DNA of 38,683 nt from positions 1 to 38,683 of IMG/VR virus record IMGVR_UViG_3300023184_000281; one strand, written 5' to 3'. This DNA comes from a virus. This document shows positions 18,956 through 24,088 of this stretch, piece after piece. Every line of letters begins with the position of its first letter. Within the stretch, counting starts at the first letter, position 1. A program made the translations under genes and the position numbers. The notes under the pieces were generated by a model. The model saw only the letters and a list, made by a program, of their open reading frames with translations. It searched no databases and was not told the DNA's origin.

Positions 18956-19334
18956 AGTAAAAAGATATGAATTTAATGATACCTATACTGTAGGTAGAAT
19001 GTATCTCAACAATGTTTATTTCTGTTACACCCTAGAAGACGTAGTTAGAAAGGGAGCTAAAGTAAATGGACAAACAGCTATTCCTGCTGGGACTTACGAT
19101 GTTATTATTGATGACTCTGCTAGATTTGGCAAACCTATGCCTCATATTTTAAATGTGCCTAATTTTACAGGGGTGCGAATACACTCTGGTAATACATCTA
19201 AAGACACAGATGGATGTATTTTGTTAGGTCATACCTATGCAGGTAAAGATTTCATAGGAAATTCTAAACTAGCATACGATGTGTTCTTTAATAAACTTAA
19301 AGAAGATAAAACTGCATCTATTACTATTTCATAG
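18945..19334 (+). CDS. DUF5675 protein, probable endolysin or cell-wall enzyme
   Basis: A 129-residue protein of the DUF5675 family. It contains GRMYLNNVYFCYTLED, AIPAGTYDVIID and FTGVRIHSGNTSKDTDGCIL. His80 and Cys91 in the HSGN-(x)-DGC arrangement resemble the catalytic His and Cys of YkuD-type L,D-transpeptidases. In many phages without a recognisable lysozyme, this gene follows the holin, as here. It probably modifies or cleaves peptidoglycan, though the reaction is not established for the family. No signal peptide; export would depend on the holin. Confidence 0.8.
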   Translation: MLIEVKRYEFNDTYTVGRMYLNNVYFCYTLEDVVRKGAKVNGQTAIPAGTYDVIIDDSARFGKPMPHILNVPNFTGVRIHSGNTSKDTDGCILLGHTYAGKDFIGNSKLAYDVFFNKLKEDKTASITIS

Positions 19335-19368
19335 TATATAATAGGTAAACTCATAACCAAAGGTTAAT

Positions 19369-20106
19369 ATGAAAATATTACTTATTGATATAGAAGTAGC
19401 ACCAAATACTGCTCATGTCTGGGGTATTTTTGACCAAAACATCTCTATTAACCAATTACTAGAATCATCTTATACCCTTTGCTACGCAGCCAAGTGGTAT
19501 GGTGAATCTAAAATCATGTTTGACTCTATTCAAAAATCTGGCAAACAAAAGATGCTAGACTCTGTGCATAAACTTCTTGACGAAGCTGATGCCATAGTCC
19601 ACTACAACGGTTCTAGGTTTGACATACCCATACTACATAAAGAGTTTTTATTAGCAGGTATGAACCCTCCAGCACCTTCTAAACAGATAGATTTACTTCA
19701 AGTAGCTCGTAGACAGTTTAGATTTGTTTCTAATAAACTAGATTATGTATCACAGGCTTTAGGACTTGGTGCTAAAACAGCACATGAGGGTCATACGCTA
19801 TGGTTAAAGTGTATGAATGATGACCGTAAAGCATGGAAGACAATGGAAGAATACAATAAGAATGACGTTATTCTTTTAGAGAAAGTGTATAACCGTTTTA
19901 AAGGGTGGATTAAATCACATCCTAATCACAATGCTTATTCTACAAGCATGGTATGCCCAAGTTGCAATTCTAGTAAATTACATAAACGTGGGTTTGCAAT
20001 TACAGCTACACGACAATATCAACGATACCAATGTTCGGAGTGTGGGTCATGGAGCAAGTCTGTGAAATCAGAAAAGAATTACAACGAATCAGTTACCAGC
20101 ATATAA
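19369..20106 (+). CDS. DEDD-family 3'-5' exonuclease with C-terminal zinc finger
   Basis: A 245-residue protein in two parts. Residues 1-185 are an RNase H-like DEDDy exonuclease: Asp7/Glu9 in LLIDIE (Exo I), Asp85 in NGSRFDIPIL (Exo II), and a YNKNDVILL motif around 162-170 (Exo III). Residues about 190-232 form a zinc ribbon (CPSC from 196, CSEC from 222, with basic RGFAITATRQYQRYQ between), like those in transposases and DNA-binding proteins. It probably degrades or trims DNA or RNA during replication or recombination. No polymerase domain is present. ATG preceded by AAAGGTTAAT. Confidence 0.82.
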   Translation: MKILLIDIEVAPNTAHVWGIFDQNISINQLLESSYTLCYAAKWYGESKIMFDSIQKSGKQKMLDSVHKLLDEADAIVHYNGSRFDIPILHKEFLLAGMNPPAPSKQIDLLQVARRQFRFVSNKLDYVSQALGLGAKTAHEGHTLWLKCMNDDRKAWKTMEEYNKNDVILLEKVYNRFKGWIKSHPNHNAYSTSMVCPSCNSSKLHKRGFAITATRQYQRYQCSECGSWSKSVKSEKNYNESVTSI

Positions 20107-20114
20107 GGAAAATA

Positions 20115-20282
20115 ATGAACATTCAGCAATTATGTGAGCATATGGTAGGCAAAATGGTAGTAGAAGCAGAAGCCTACTACGGTGAAAACGTGCTTATTAT
20201 AATGTTAGACGATGGTAGCCACATAGAAATTAGTGGTGATGACCTATCTGTTTATTCAGAAGTACCAGAATTAGACGATTAA
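20115..20282 (+). CDS. Small acidic hypothetical protein (55 aa)
   Basis: The ATG at 20115 has a good AAGGAAAATA ribosome binding site just after the exonuclease stop; longer readings of this frame overlap the exonuclease and are unlikely. The protein has a compact beta-type pattern (NVLIIMLDDGSHIEISGDDLSVYSEV) and an acidic end (PELDD). It is the last rightward gene before the convergent leftward operon. No family recognised. Confidence 0.65.
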   Translation: MNIQQLCEHMVGKMVVEAEAYYGENVLIIMLDDGSHIEISGDDLSVYSEVPELDD

Positions 20283-20309
20283 ACCCCTTTTAAACGCATT
20301 TTAAGGGGT
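20283..20309. terminator. Hairpin between convergent operons
   Basis: A 7-bp perfect stem (ACCCCTT / AAGGGGT) with a 13-base loop begins immediately after the stop codon at 20282, where rightward and leftward transcription meet. There is no clear T run on the rightward side and only TTTAA on the leftward side, so termination efficiency is uncertain. The location is what favours a terminator role. Confidence 0.5.
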
Positions 20310-20345
20310 CTACCACGCATTATTTATATAAGTTGATACCTACCT

Positions 20346-20468
20346 CTATACGCAAATAACAATCCCATTAGAACCTATTTGGCAAGTTGTATGACCCAAA
20401 GCCTTTTCTGTTCCCCAAATAGCTAACGCTGCCATCACAATAATAAATACCAAATATATTTTATTCAT
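20346..20468 (-). CDS. Micro protein with signal peptide or membrane anchor (40 aa)
   Basis: Read leftwards, a GAGGA Shine-Dalgarno sits seven bases before the third of three consecutive ATGs, at 20468. The product starts MNKIYLVFIIVMAALAIWG, a clear hydrophobic N-terminus, and ends with a short tail containing two cysteines (HTTCQIGSNGIVICV). The start lies inside the end of the DUF3310 gene. It could be a lipoprotein-like or disulphide-bonded envelope peptide; no family recognised. It is the last gene of the leftward operon. Confidence 0.6.
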   Translation of the reverse strand: MNKIYLVFIIVMAALAIWGTEKALGHTTCQIGSNGIVICV

Positions 20469-20736
20469 CATCATTCCTCACTAATTGAGCTTCAACTTCA
20501 GGTGGGTTGACTACTTCTTCATTTCTTAAAGTTTCAATCAACTTGTGCCTAAACCATTCTGACTTGGCTAAATCACCTTCAATATCACCCTTAAACGGAT
20601 AACGTAAGTCATATTTCATCTTTGTGCCTTTTAGATAACCTACAAATTCTTCTTTAGTGAGTCTGCTTTCAATGACATCTATTGTTTCTATACCGCCTTG
20701 TACATAGTGCGGTGGTCTATTTACCATATCAACCAT
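20461..20736 (-). CDS. DUF3310 (SaV-like) protein
   Basis: A 91-residue protein of the DUF3310 family: NRPPHYVQGGIETIDVIES near the N-terminus, then FVGYLKGTKMKYDLRYPFKGD and a segment of paired acidic and basic helices. The family is widespread in phage early regions and sometimes fused to nucleotide-metabolism enzymes; its role is not established (a nucleotide kinase-related activity is sometimes annotated). An AAGGGGATAGTT ribosome binding site precedes the ATG at 20736. The MetValAsn at 20727 is an alternative start. Confidence 0.8.
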   Translation of the reverse strand: MVDMVNRPPHYVQGGIETIDVIESRLTKEEFVGYLKGTKMKYDLRYPFKGDIEGDLAKSEWFRHKLIETLRNEEVVNPPEVEAQLVRNDDE

Positions 20737-20738
20737 AA

Positions 20739-20846
20739 CTATCCCCTTATAAAAAATAAATCAATTAATGCGTAACATCCATAAGCAAACCAAATCATAC
20801 TACCAATAGCTAACAACCATACTATAACATCTAATATTTTTTGCAT
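20739..20846 (-). CDS. Micro membrane protein (35 aa)
   Basis: A 35-codon ORF begins exactly after the upstream stop codon (TAAATG on the minus strand) and ends inside the ribosome binding site of DUF3310. The product is a single transmembrane helix (ILDVIVWLLAIGSMIWFAYG) with a short FFIRG tail. There is no independent Shine-Dalgarno, so translation would depend on coupling. The exact fit between its neighbours is the main support. Confidence 0.55.
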   Translation of the reverse strand: MQKILDVIVWLLAIGSMIWFAYGCYALIDLFFIRG

Positions 20847-21068
20847 TTATAAACCAGTAACAAAGCGACTACTGTCATATTTTTTAACATTGGTTACCTT
20901 AATAATATTAGCGGTATCTGGAATAAGAGGTGTAATAGTCACATTGTGCATCTTGGACTTTAAGTCTTTAAACCAAAACATCTCTCTAGGTTCTGATGCC
21001 ATAAGCCCAGACCATACAAGTTTATTATCTGCGTCAAACTCTTCTACAAGATAAGCTAATGGTTGCAT
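20847..21068 (-). CDS. Hypothetical protein (73 aa)
   Basis: A 73-residue soluble protein beginning MQPLAYLVEEFDADNKLVWS, with a conserved-looking core WSGLMASEPREMFWFKDLK. A similar layout, where a request or prompt domain of about 70 residues starts with a MxPxAYxxE-type motif, occurs in many phage early regions without function. It starts on the stop codon of the SleB-type gene (TAATG), so it is cotranslated with it. Confidence 0.6.
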   Translation of the reverse strand: MQPLAYLVEEFDADNKLVWSGLMASEPREMFWFKDLKSKMHNVTITPLIPDTANIIKVTNVKKYDSSRFVTGL

Positions 21069-21448
21069 TAATAAAATACCATCCTTCCTATGTGTGTTTT
21101 TTTCCTTTTACCAAACCATTCTTTTTTTGGCGGTATCGAGTCATCATGGAAATATAAAGCGTCTGCAACTGGGTTTGTATATTTATGATGAACAATTGTA
21201 TTAATAACCAAAAGTTTAGTCTCCAAATACGCCCTTTCATCAACTGGATGGTGGGTTTCATCTTGCACAGCAAACTGATTATTAGCGTAAACAACAGAAC
21301 ATACAGAATAACCCCAACGACCACTACGCAACCTATTGCGAATAACATTGATGACCCCTACCTTTTCTTCTAATGAACGAGTATTGACCTCATGATACAC
21401 CGCAGTAGCATAACATGCAACATCTAACTCTAAATTATGAATATCCAT
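21068..21448 (-). CDS. Cell wall hydrolase, SleB/Hydrolase_2 type
   Basis: A 126-residue protein with the core of the SleB/CwlJ lytic transglycosylase-like domain: ACYATAVYHEVNTRSLEEKV with the probable catalytic Glu20, then INVIRNRLRSGRWGYSVCSVV and the end motif ADALYFHDDS. The domain is minimal, without signal peptide or peptidoglycan-binding repeats. It lies in the leftward early operon with recombination genes, not in the lysis region. It may help lysis, or locally open the wall; both are inference. Start and stop overlap neighbouring genes by one base. Confidence 0.78.
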   Translation of the reverse strand: MDIHNLELDVACYATAVYHEVNTRSLEEKVGVINVIRNRLRSGRWGYSVCSVVYANNQFAVQDETHHPVDERAYLETKLLVINTIVHHKYTNPVADALYFHDDSIPPKKEWFGKRKKTHIGRMVFY

Positions 21449-21780
21449 TATGGTTTGTAAGTATTATACACAATAGGATGTACCACTTCTGGCGTTAAAA
21501 TATCCACAATTTTTTTTCTAATAGAATCTTTATGTATATTAACTATAAAACAACATAGGTCTAATAAATCGCTATTAGTAAATAACCATTTAATAGCGTC
21601 TATCCTGCTATCTGCATTAATCTGATGGTCATATTTTGTATTTTTACTTAAGTCAAAATTAGGTCTTTGCCTATATAAAGCATCTTCTACTGCTTTCATA
21701 AGAATACATGTCATTAACTTACCTTCTGGGCTATGTGCCAACATACTGTTATCATCGTTATCAATTATATCTTCTAACAT
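21448..21780 (-). CDS. Hypothetical protein (110 aa)
   Basis: A 110-residue mostly helical soluble protein with an acidic N-terminus (MLEDIIDNDDNSM). The core motif KYDHQINADSRIDAIKWLFTNS resembles a module seen in phage proteins where a variable domain precedes a short DNA-binding-like helix pair, but I cannot name a family. It lies immediately downstream (in the leftward sense) of the pqqA insertion. An AGGAGGCAAT ribosome binding site precedes the ATG. Confidence 0.6.
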   Translation of the reverse strand: MLEDIIDNDDNSMLAHSPEGKLMTCILMKAVEDALYRQRPNFDLSKNTKYDHQINADSRIDAIKWLFTNSDLLDLCCFIVNIHKDSIRKKIVDILTPEVVHPIVYNTYKP

Positions 21781-21829
21781 ATTGCCTCCTGATTTTCCTT
21801 AGGGTTATATAATTACTTTCTTATTGACT

Positions 21830-21860
21830 TTGCCTGTAAAAACCACGAAAATTGTATACA
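21830..21860 (+). promoter_or_regulatory. Candidate promoter for pqqA
   Basis: TTGCCT at 21830-21835 and TGTATA at 21853-21858 are separated by 17 bases; TATACA at 21855 is an alternative -10 with longer spacing. The -10 region contains the palindrome TGTATACA. It lies 35 bases before the pqqA start and points the right way. Both hexamers are imperfect, so this is a suggestion. Confidence 0.4.
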
Positions 21861-21894
21861 CAAGCAAACTGCTTGGACTTTTAAGGACATTATC

Positions 21895-21966
21895 ATGTGG
21901 ACAAAACCATCAGCAACTGAAATGCGTTTCGGCTTTGAAGTAACTATGTACGTTATGAACAAGTAG
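21895..21966 (+). CDS. pqqA: PqqA, precursor peptide of the cofactor PQQ
   Basis: A 23-residue peptide beginning MWTKPS and containing RFGFEVTMY, the hallmark of PqqA. Glu15 and Tyr19, with three residues between, are the pair that PqqE (with PqqD) cross-links and that becomes the PQQ skeleton. Bacterial PqqA peptides are typically 22-29 residues with the same W(T/K)KP start and E(V)T(M/L)Y core, so this copy looks complete and functional. AAGGA at 21883-21887 lies seven bases before the ATG. The gene is the only rightward gene inside the leftward operon; no pqqB, C, D or E is present, so it would depend on the host's enzymes. It would be expected to supply extra precursor to a PQQ-making host. 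The gene is too short for routine gene callers. Confidence 0.93.
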   Translation: MWTKPSATEMRFGFEVTMYVMNK

Positions 21967-21982
21967 TGTGTATAGTGTGTAT

Positions 21983-22010
21983 GGGGATGCTCCTAAAAAG
22001 GAACATCCTC
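21983..22010. terminator. Hairpin after pqqA, overlapping the end of the SSB-like gene
   Basis: GGATG / CATCC and TCCT / AGGA, separated by one C-A mismatch, form a stem of about ten pairs with an AAAA loop. It starts 16 bases after the pqqA stop. There is no T run, so it is at best a weak terminator or RNA-stabilising structure. It also covers the last codons of the leftward gene ending at 21993. Just before it is a tandem AGTGTGTAT repeat (21965-21982). Confidence 0.4.
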
Positions 22011-22223
22011 ATCTACTGCTTCTTGCTTTGGTTTAACATCACCCTCTTTTAACTGTACAGAGCCACTAATAAACTTACCTTTAGCACTCTCTCTAATCCA
22101 TCCACTAATTCTAAACTCAATCCCATCTACGTTAGCATTGCCTGTGTAGTCTGGTCGTTTTGGATTATCGCCTTTATCATTCTTAAATAAAGTAAACGTA
22201 TTTGTATTATCATATTCTGCCAT
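21993..22223 (-). CDS. Small single-stranded DNA-binding-like protein with SSB tail
   Basis: A 76-residue protein. The body (NTFTLFKNDKGDN, then GNANVDGIEFRISGWIRESA, GKFISGSVQLKEGD) has the alternating strand pattern of a minimal OB-like domain. The C-terminus is a flexible stretch ending DEDVPF, very close to the DDDIPF tip by which bacterial SSB recruits repair and replication proteins. It lies in the same operon as YqaJ exonuclease and ERF annealase. An SSB role is inferred from tail and context; the body is shorter than a standard SSB fold. Confidence 0.65.
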   Translation of the reverse strand: MAEYDNTNTFTLFKNDKGDNPKRPDYTGNANVDGIEFRISGWIRESAKGKFISGSVQLKEGDVKPKQEAVDEDVPF

Positions 22224-22224
22224 T

Positions 22225-22425
22225 TTATTTCCTTTGTGTTTTATAAAAGTTTGCTACTGTGCTACCTGTAAAGTTATCAGGATGACGTTTAATTAATTGA
22301 CCAATAACTTTATCTAATCTTTCCATGTACTCTTCTTGCTTTTCTAAAGACAGTTCATCAAATGTTTGTGCATGTAATCCACTAGATGCTTTAATTAATG
22401 CTTGTCTTTCTATATCGTTAAACAT
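22225..22425 (-). CDS. Hypothetical protein (66 aa)
   Basis: A 66-residue charged helical protein (MFNDIERQALIKASSGLHA, EEYMERLDKVIGQLIKRHP). It is placed between the exonuclease and the SSB-like gene; its start codon overlaps the exonuclease stop by one base. It may be an accessory of the recombination proteins. No family recognised. Confidence 0.6.
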   Translation of the reverse strand: MFNDIERQALIKASSGLHAQTFDELSLEKQEEYMERLDKVIGQLIKRHPDNFTGSTVANFYKTQRK

Positions 22426-23027
22426 TACTTAATCTCCTTAAGTTTATTAATTACATTATCTACTTCTTTTAAAAACTCCTGTACTTCTGTTTCTAATTCT
22501 TTTTGATATACAGGGTCTGCCTCTATACGTTTTACAAATATCTGTAAATGCTTTGGAAACATTGGGTGGTAACTAACAAAATCACACCACTTACGACCTG
22601 TCACCAAAAGTTGAAACTGTACTTGAGGGACGTACTTACTTGGAATGTCTTGTGTCATCAATGTCTCAGTATGCGTACTTCCCATAGGACACTTAATTTC
22701 AAGAATACCATCATCACCTACCATACCATCAGGACTAGCACCAGCTTCCAAAGTGGGATGCTTGACAAATCCCACCTCTTCCACTTCCCCATGTTCTTGC
22801 ACATACCTTTCCCTAGCAAATTGCTCCCTATCTATACCGTCTTGCATTGCTTGGTTAATATAGGACTCTTGCCTTTCTCCAGTCAATCTTTCGCTTACTA
22901 ACTGAATCTTGTAGTTACGTCTAGACGCAGATTCACCACTCTTAATCTTTGCTAGCACATCAGCCACACGACTGGCTGTAACCAAACCGAGCCTCGCTTG
23001 AAACCACTCTTGGGAAAGTTGTTCCAT
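22425..23027 (-). CDS. YqaJ-type recombination exonuclease
   Basis: A 200-residue protein of the YqaJ/lambda-exonuclease family. The N-terminal motif (EWFQARLGLVTASRVADV) is the family's opening. The PD-(D/E)xK nuclease site is Asp100 in GASPDG and Glu110-Ile-Lys112 in ILEIKCP, followed by YVPQVQFQLLVTG. It would resect double-stranded DNA ends 5'-3' to give single strands for the annealase encoded directly upstream. The length is typical. Translation is coupled to ERF (stop and start overlap by one base). Confidence 0.9.
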   Translation of the reverse strand: MEQLSQEWFQARLGLVTASRVADVLAKIKSGESASRRNYKIQLVSERLTGERQESYINQAMQDGIDREQFARERYVQEHGEVEEVGFVKHPTLEAGASPDGMVGDDGILEIKCPMGSTHTETLMTQDIPSKYVPQVQFQLLVTGRKWCDFVSYHPMFPKHLQIFVKRIEADPVYQKELETEVQEFLKEVDNVINKLKEIK

Positions 23028-23446
23028 TAGATAAAGTCCTCTGCTTTAGTATCTTTCATCTTAATAACTGCACCTGCACTAGAATCAATAGCGTCATGCT
23101 CTACAATCTCAAAAGCATTAGTCCATAAATATCTACGCAAGTAAGTTTGTACTGCACCTAAATTCTGAACCTCATGGCAACCTTTTAAGGCAGCACTTGA
23201 CATAGGGCATTTAAACTCAATGAATTGTGTAGCATCATTCATATCTGTAATAGTCAATACTGCAATGTCTGTATAAAATGTAACTGTGCCACAGATACCT
23301 ACCTCATTACAAATCTCTTGAATGGTAGGTAAAAAATCACCTAACTCAAAATACTTGTATCCAGCAAATTTATTATGACCAGATTTCTTCAGGTCTGCTA
23401 CTTGTAACTTTAATCTTGCTTGCATTAATTTACTGTGTATGCTCAT
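23027..23446 (-). CDS. ERF-family single-strand annealing protein
   Basis: A 139-residue protein starting MSIHSKLMQARLKLQVADL. The start at 23446 is chosen because GGGGAG lies eight bases before it; a longer reading would overlap the upstream gene. ERF-type motifs are GHNKFAGYKYFELGDFLPTI, then NEVGICGTVTFY and a conserved end GCHEVQNLGAVQTYLRRYLW with the AFEIVEHDA segment. It anneals complementary single strands during phage recombination, with YqaJ as partner. The protein is shorter than P22 Erf, lacking the C-terminal domain. Confidence 0.88.
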   Translation of the reverse strand: MSIHSKLMQARLKLQVADLKKSGHNKFAGYKYFELGDFLPTIQEICNEVGICGTVTFYTDIAVLTITDMNDATQFIEFKCPMSSAALKGCHEVQNLGAVQTYLRRYLWTNAFEIVEHDAIDSSAGAVIKMKDTKAEDFI

Positions 23447-23627
23447 CGTCTTCTCCCCTGTTACATAATTTAACGTCTCTAATACTTCCTTTTGGTGTTG
23501 CTCCATCATCACTTGGTCGTAATGTTGTCTTTGGCTCATTTGCTTTCTCCCATTTGTCGTTAGACTCTTTAAGCTCTGCTGTGCATCTGCGTAATTCTTT
23601 TACTACGTTTTCTAAAGTAAGCGACAT
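23430..23627 (-). CDS. Hypothetical early protein (65 aa)
   Basis: A 65-residue protein beginning MSLTLENVVKELRRCTAELK, an amphipathic coiled-coil-like helix, followed by a polar, probably disordered tail (KTTLRPSDDGATPKG, NRGEDDEHTQ). The ATG at 23627 is preceded by GGGGAT at eight bases, so I prefer it to the upstream TTG. The end overlaps the ERF start by 17 bases. No family recognised. Confidence 0.6.
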   Translation of the reverse strand: MSLTLENVVKELRRCTAELKESNDKWEKANEPKTTLRPSDDGATPKGSIRDVKLCNRGEDDEHTQ

Positions 23628-23743
23628 ATAAAATATCCCCAAAATATTACTGTAAAATATCCTATCACATAATAAAACTTTTGTGTAAACTTTTTTTGTA
23701 GCCTGTCATTAGTAATAATTCTCATAAATCTATCTATATTCAT
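23612..23743 (-). CDS. Micro membrane protein, first gene of the leftward operon (43 aa)
   Basis: A 43-codon ORF with a strong Shine-Dalgarno (AGGAG, six bases before the ATG). The N-terminal half is basic (NIDRFMRIITNDRLQKKFTQ) and the C-terminal half is a hydrophobic helix (FYYVIGYFTVIFWGYFICRL). It starts about 25 bases after the -10 of the leftward promoter and overlaps the next gene by 16 bases. It would be made very early; an inner-membrane role such as superinfection exclusion is only a guess. Confidence 0.68.
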   Translation of the reverse strand: MNIDRFMRIITNDRLQKKFTQKFYYVIGYFTVIFWGYFICRLL

Positions 23744-23767
23744 ATCTACTCCTACACTAGAACAGTC

Positions 23768-23796
23768 ACTATACTCTTAGTCAATATATATGTCAA
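23768..23796 (-). promoter_or_regulatory. Leftward early promoter (PL-like)
   Basis: Read leftwards, TTGACA (23796-23791) and TATAGT (23773-23768) are separated by 17 bases, close to the sigma-70 consensus. Transcription would start near 23761, just before the leftward operon. A second TTGAC overlaps the spacer. The -35 is the mirror image of that of the rightward promoter. Confidence 0.75.
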
Positions 23797-23839
23797 CAAG
23801 TATTTTAATAGGGGGGTATTTATCCGACTTTTATATTAG

Positions 23840-23868
23840 TTGACATGATTTTATATACATGTTAATAT
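23840..23868 (+). promoter_or_regulatory. Rightward early promoter (PR-like) with overlapping operator-like palindrome
   Basis: TTGACA (23840-23845), 17 bases, TAATAT (23863-23868): a near-consensus sigma-70 promoter ahead of the Cro-like gene. An imperfect palindrome TTGACATG-N10-CATGTTAA (23840-23865, one mismatch) covers the promoter and is a candidate operator for the Cro-like protein. GTTGACA here and TGTCAAC at 23791 form a perfect inverted repeat across the divergent region. Confidence 0.75.
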
Positions 23869-23896
23869 GCCTTTACGTTAAATAAAGGAGATAAAA

Positions 23897-24088
23897 ATGA
23901 CGTATCAAGAGGCTGTATCATACTTCAAAACAAAATACCAAATGGCAAAAGCATTAGGTTTAACAAGACAAGCTGTGCAGCATTGGTCTAAAAATTTAGA
24001 TAAGCCAATTCCAGAGTTGCGTGCATATCAAATTAAAGATATTCTTGTTAAGCTAGGAGACAATAATGCGAATAAAGAATTGGGATAA
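23897..24088 (+). CDS. Cro-like repressor
   Basis: A 63-residue protein resembling P22-type Cro: MTYQEAVSYFKTKYQMAKAL, then GLTRQAVQHWSK as the recognition helix (residues about 14-33) and PELRAYQIKDIL after it. It starts eight bases after AAAGGAG, directly downstream of the rightward promoter, as cro does in lambdoid phages. It probably binds the palindrome over that promoter and tempers early transcription. No partner repressor gene is seen across the divergent region. Confidence 0.82.
   Translation: MTYQEAVSYFKTKYQMAKALGLTRQAVQHWSKNLDKPIPELRAYQIKDILVKLGDNNANKELG

Noticed and set aside
21088-21348. Second minus-strand frame inside the SleB-type hydrolase
   Set aside because: It is fully inside the recognised hydrolase in another frame; its hydrophobic start is a by-product of the codons for the catalytic domain.
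23430-23539. Longer reading of the ERF gene up to 23539
   Set aside because: It would overlap the upstream gene by over 100 bases, whereas the ATG at 23446 has GGGGAG and gives the normal ERF N-terminus.
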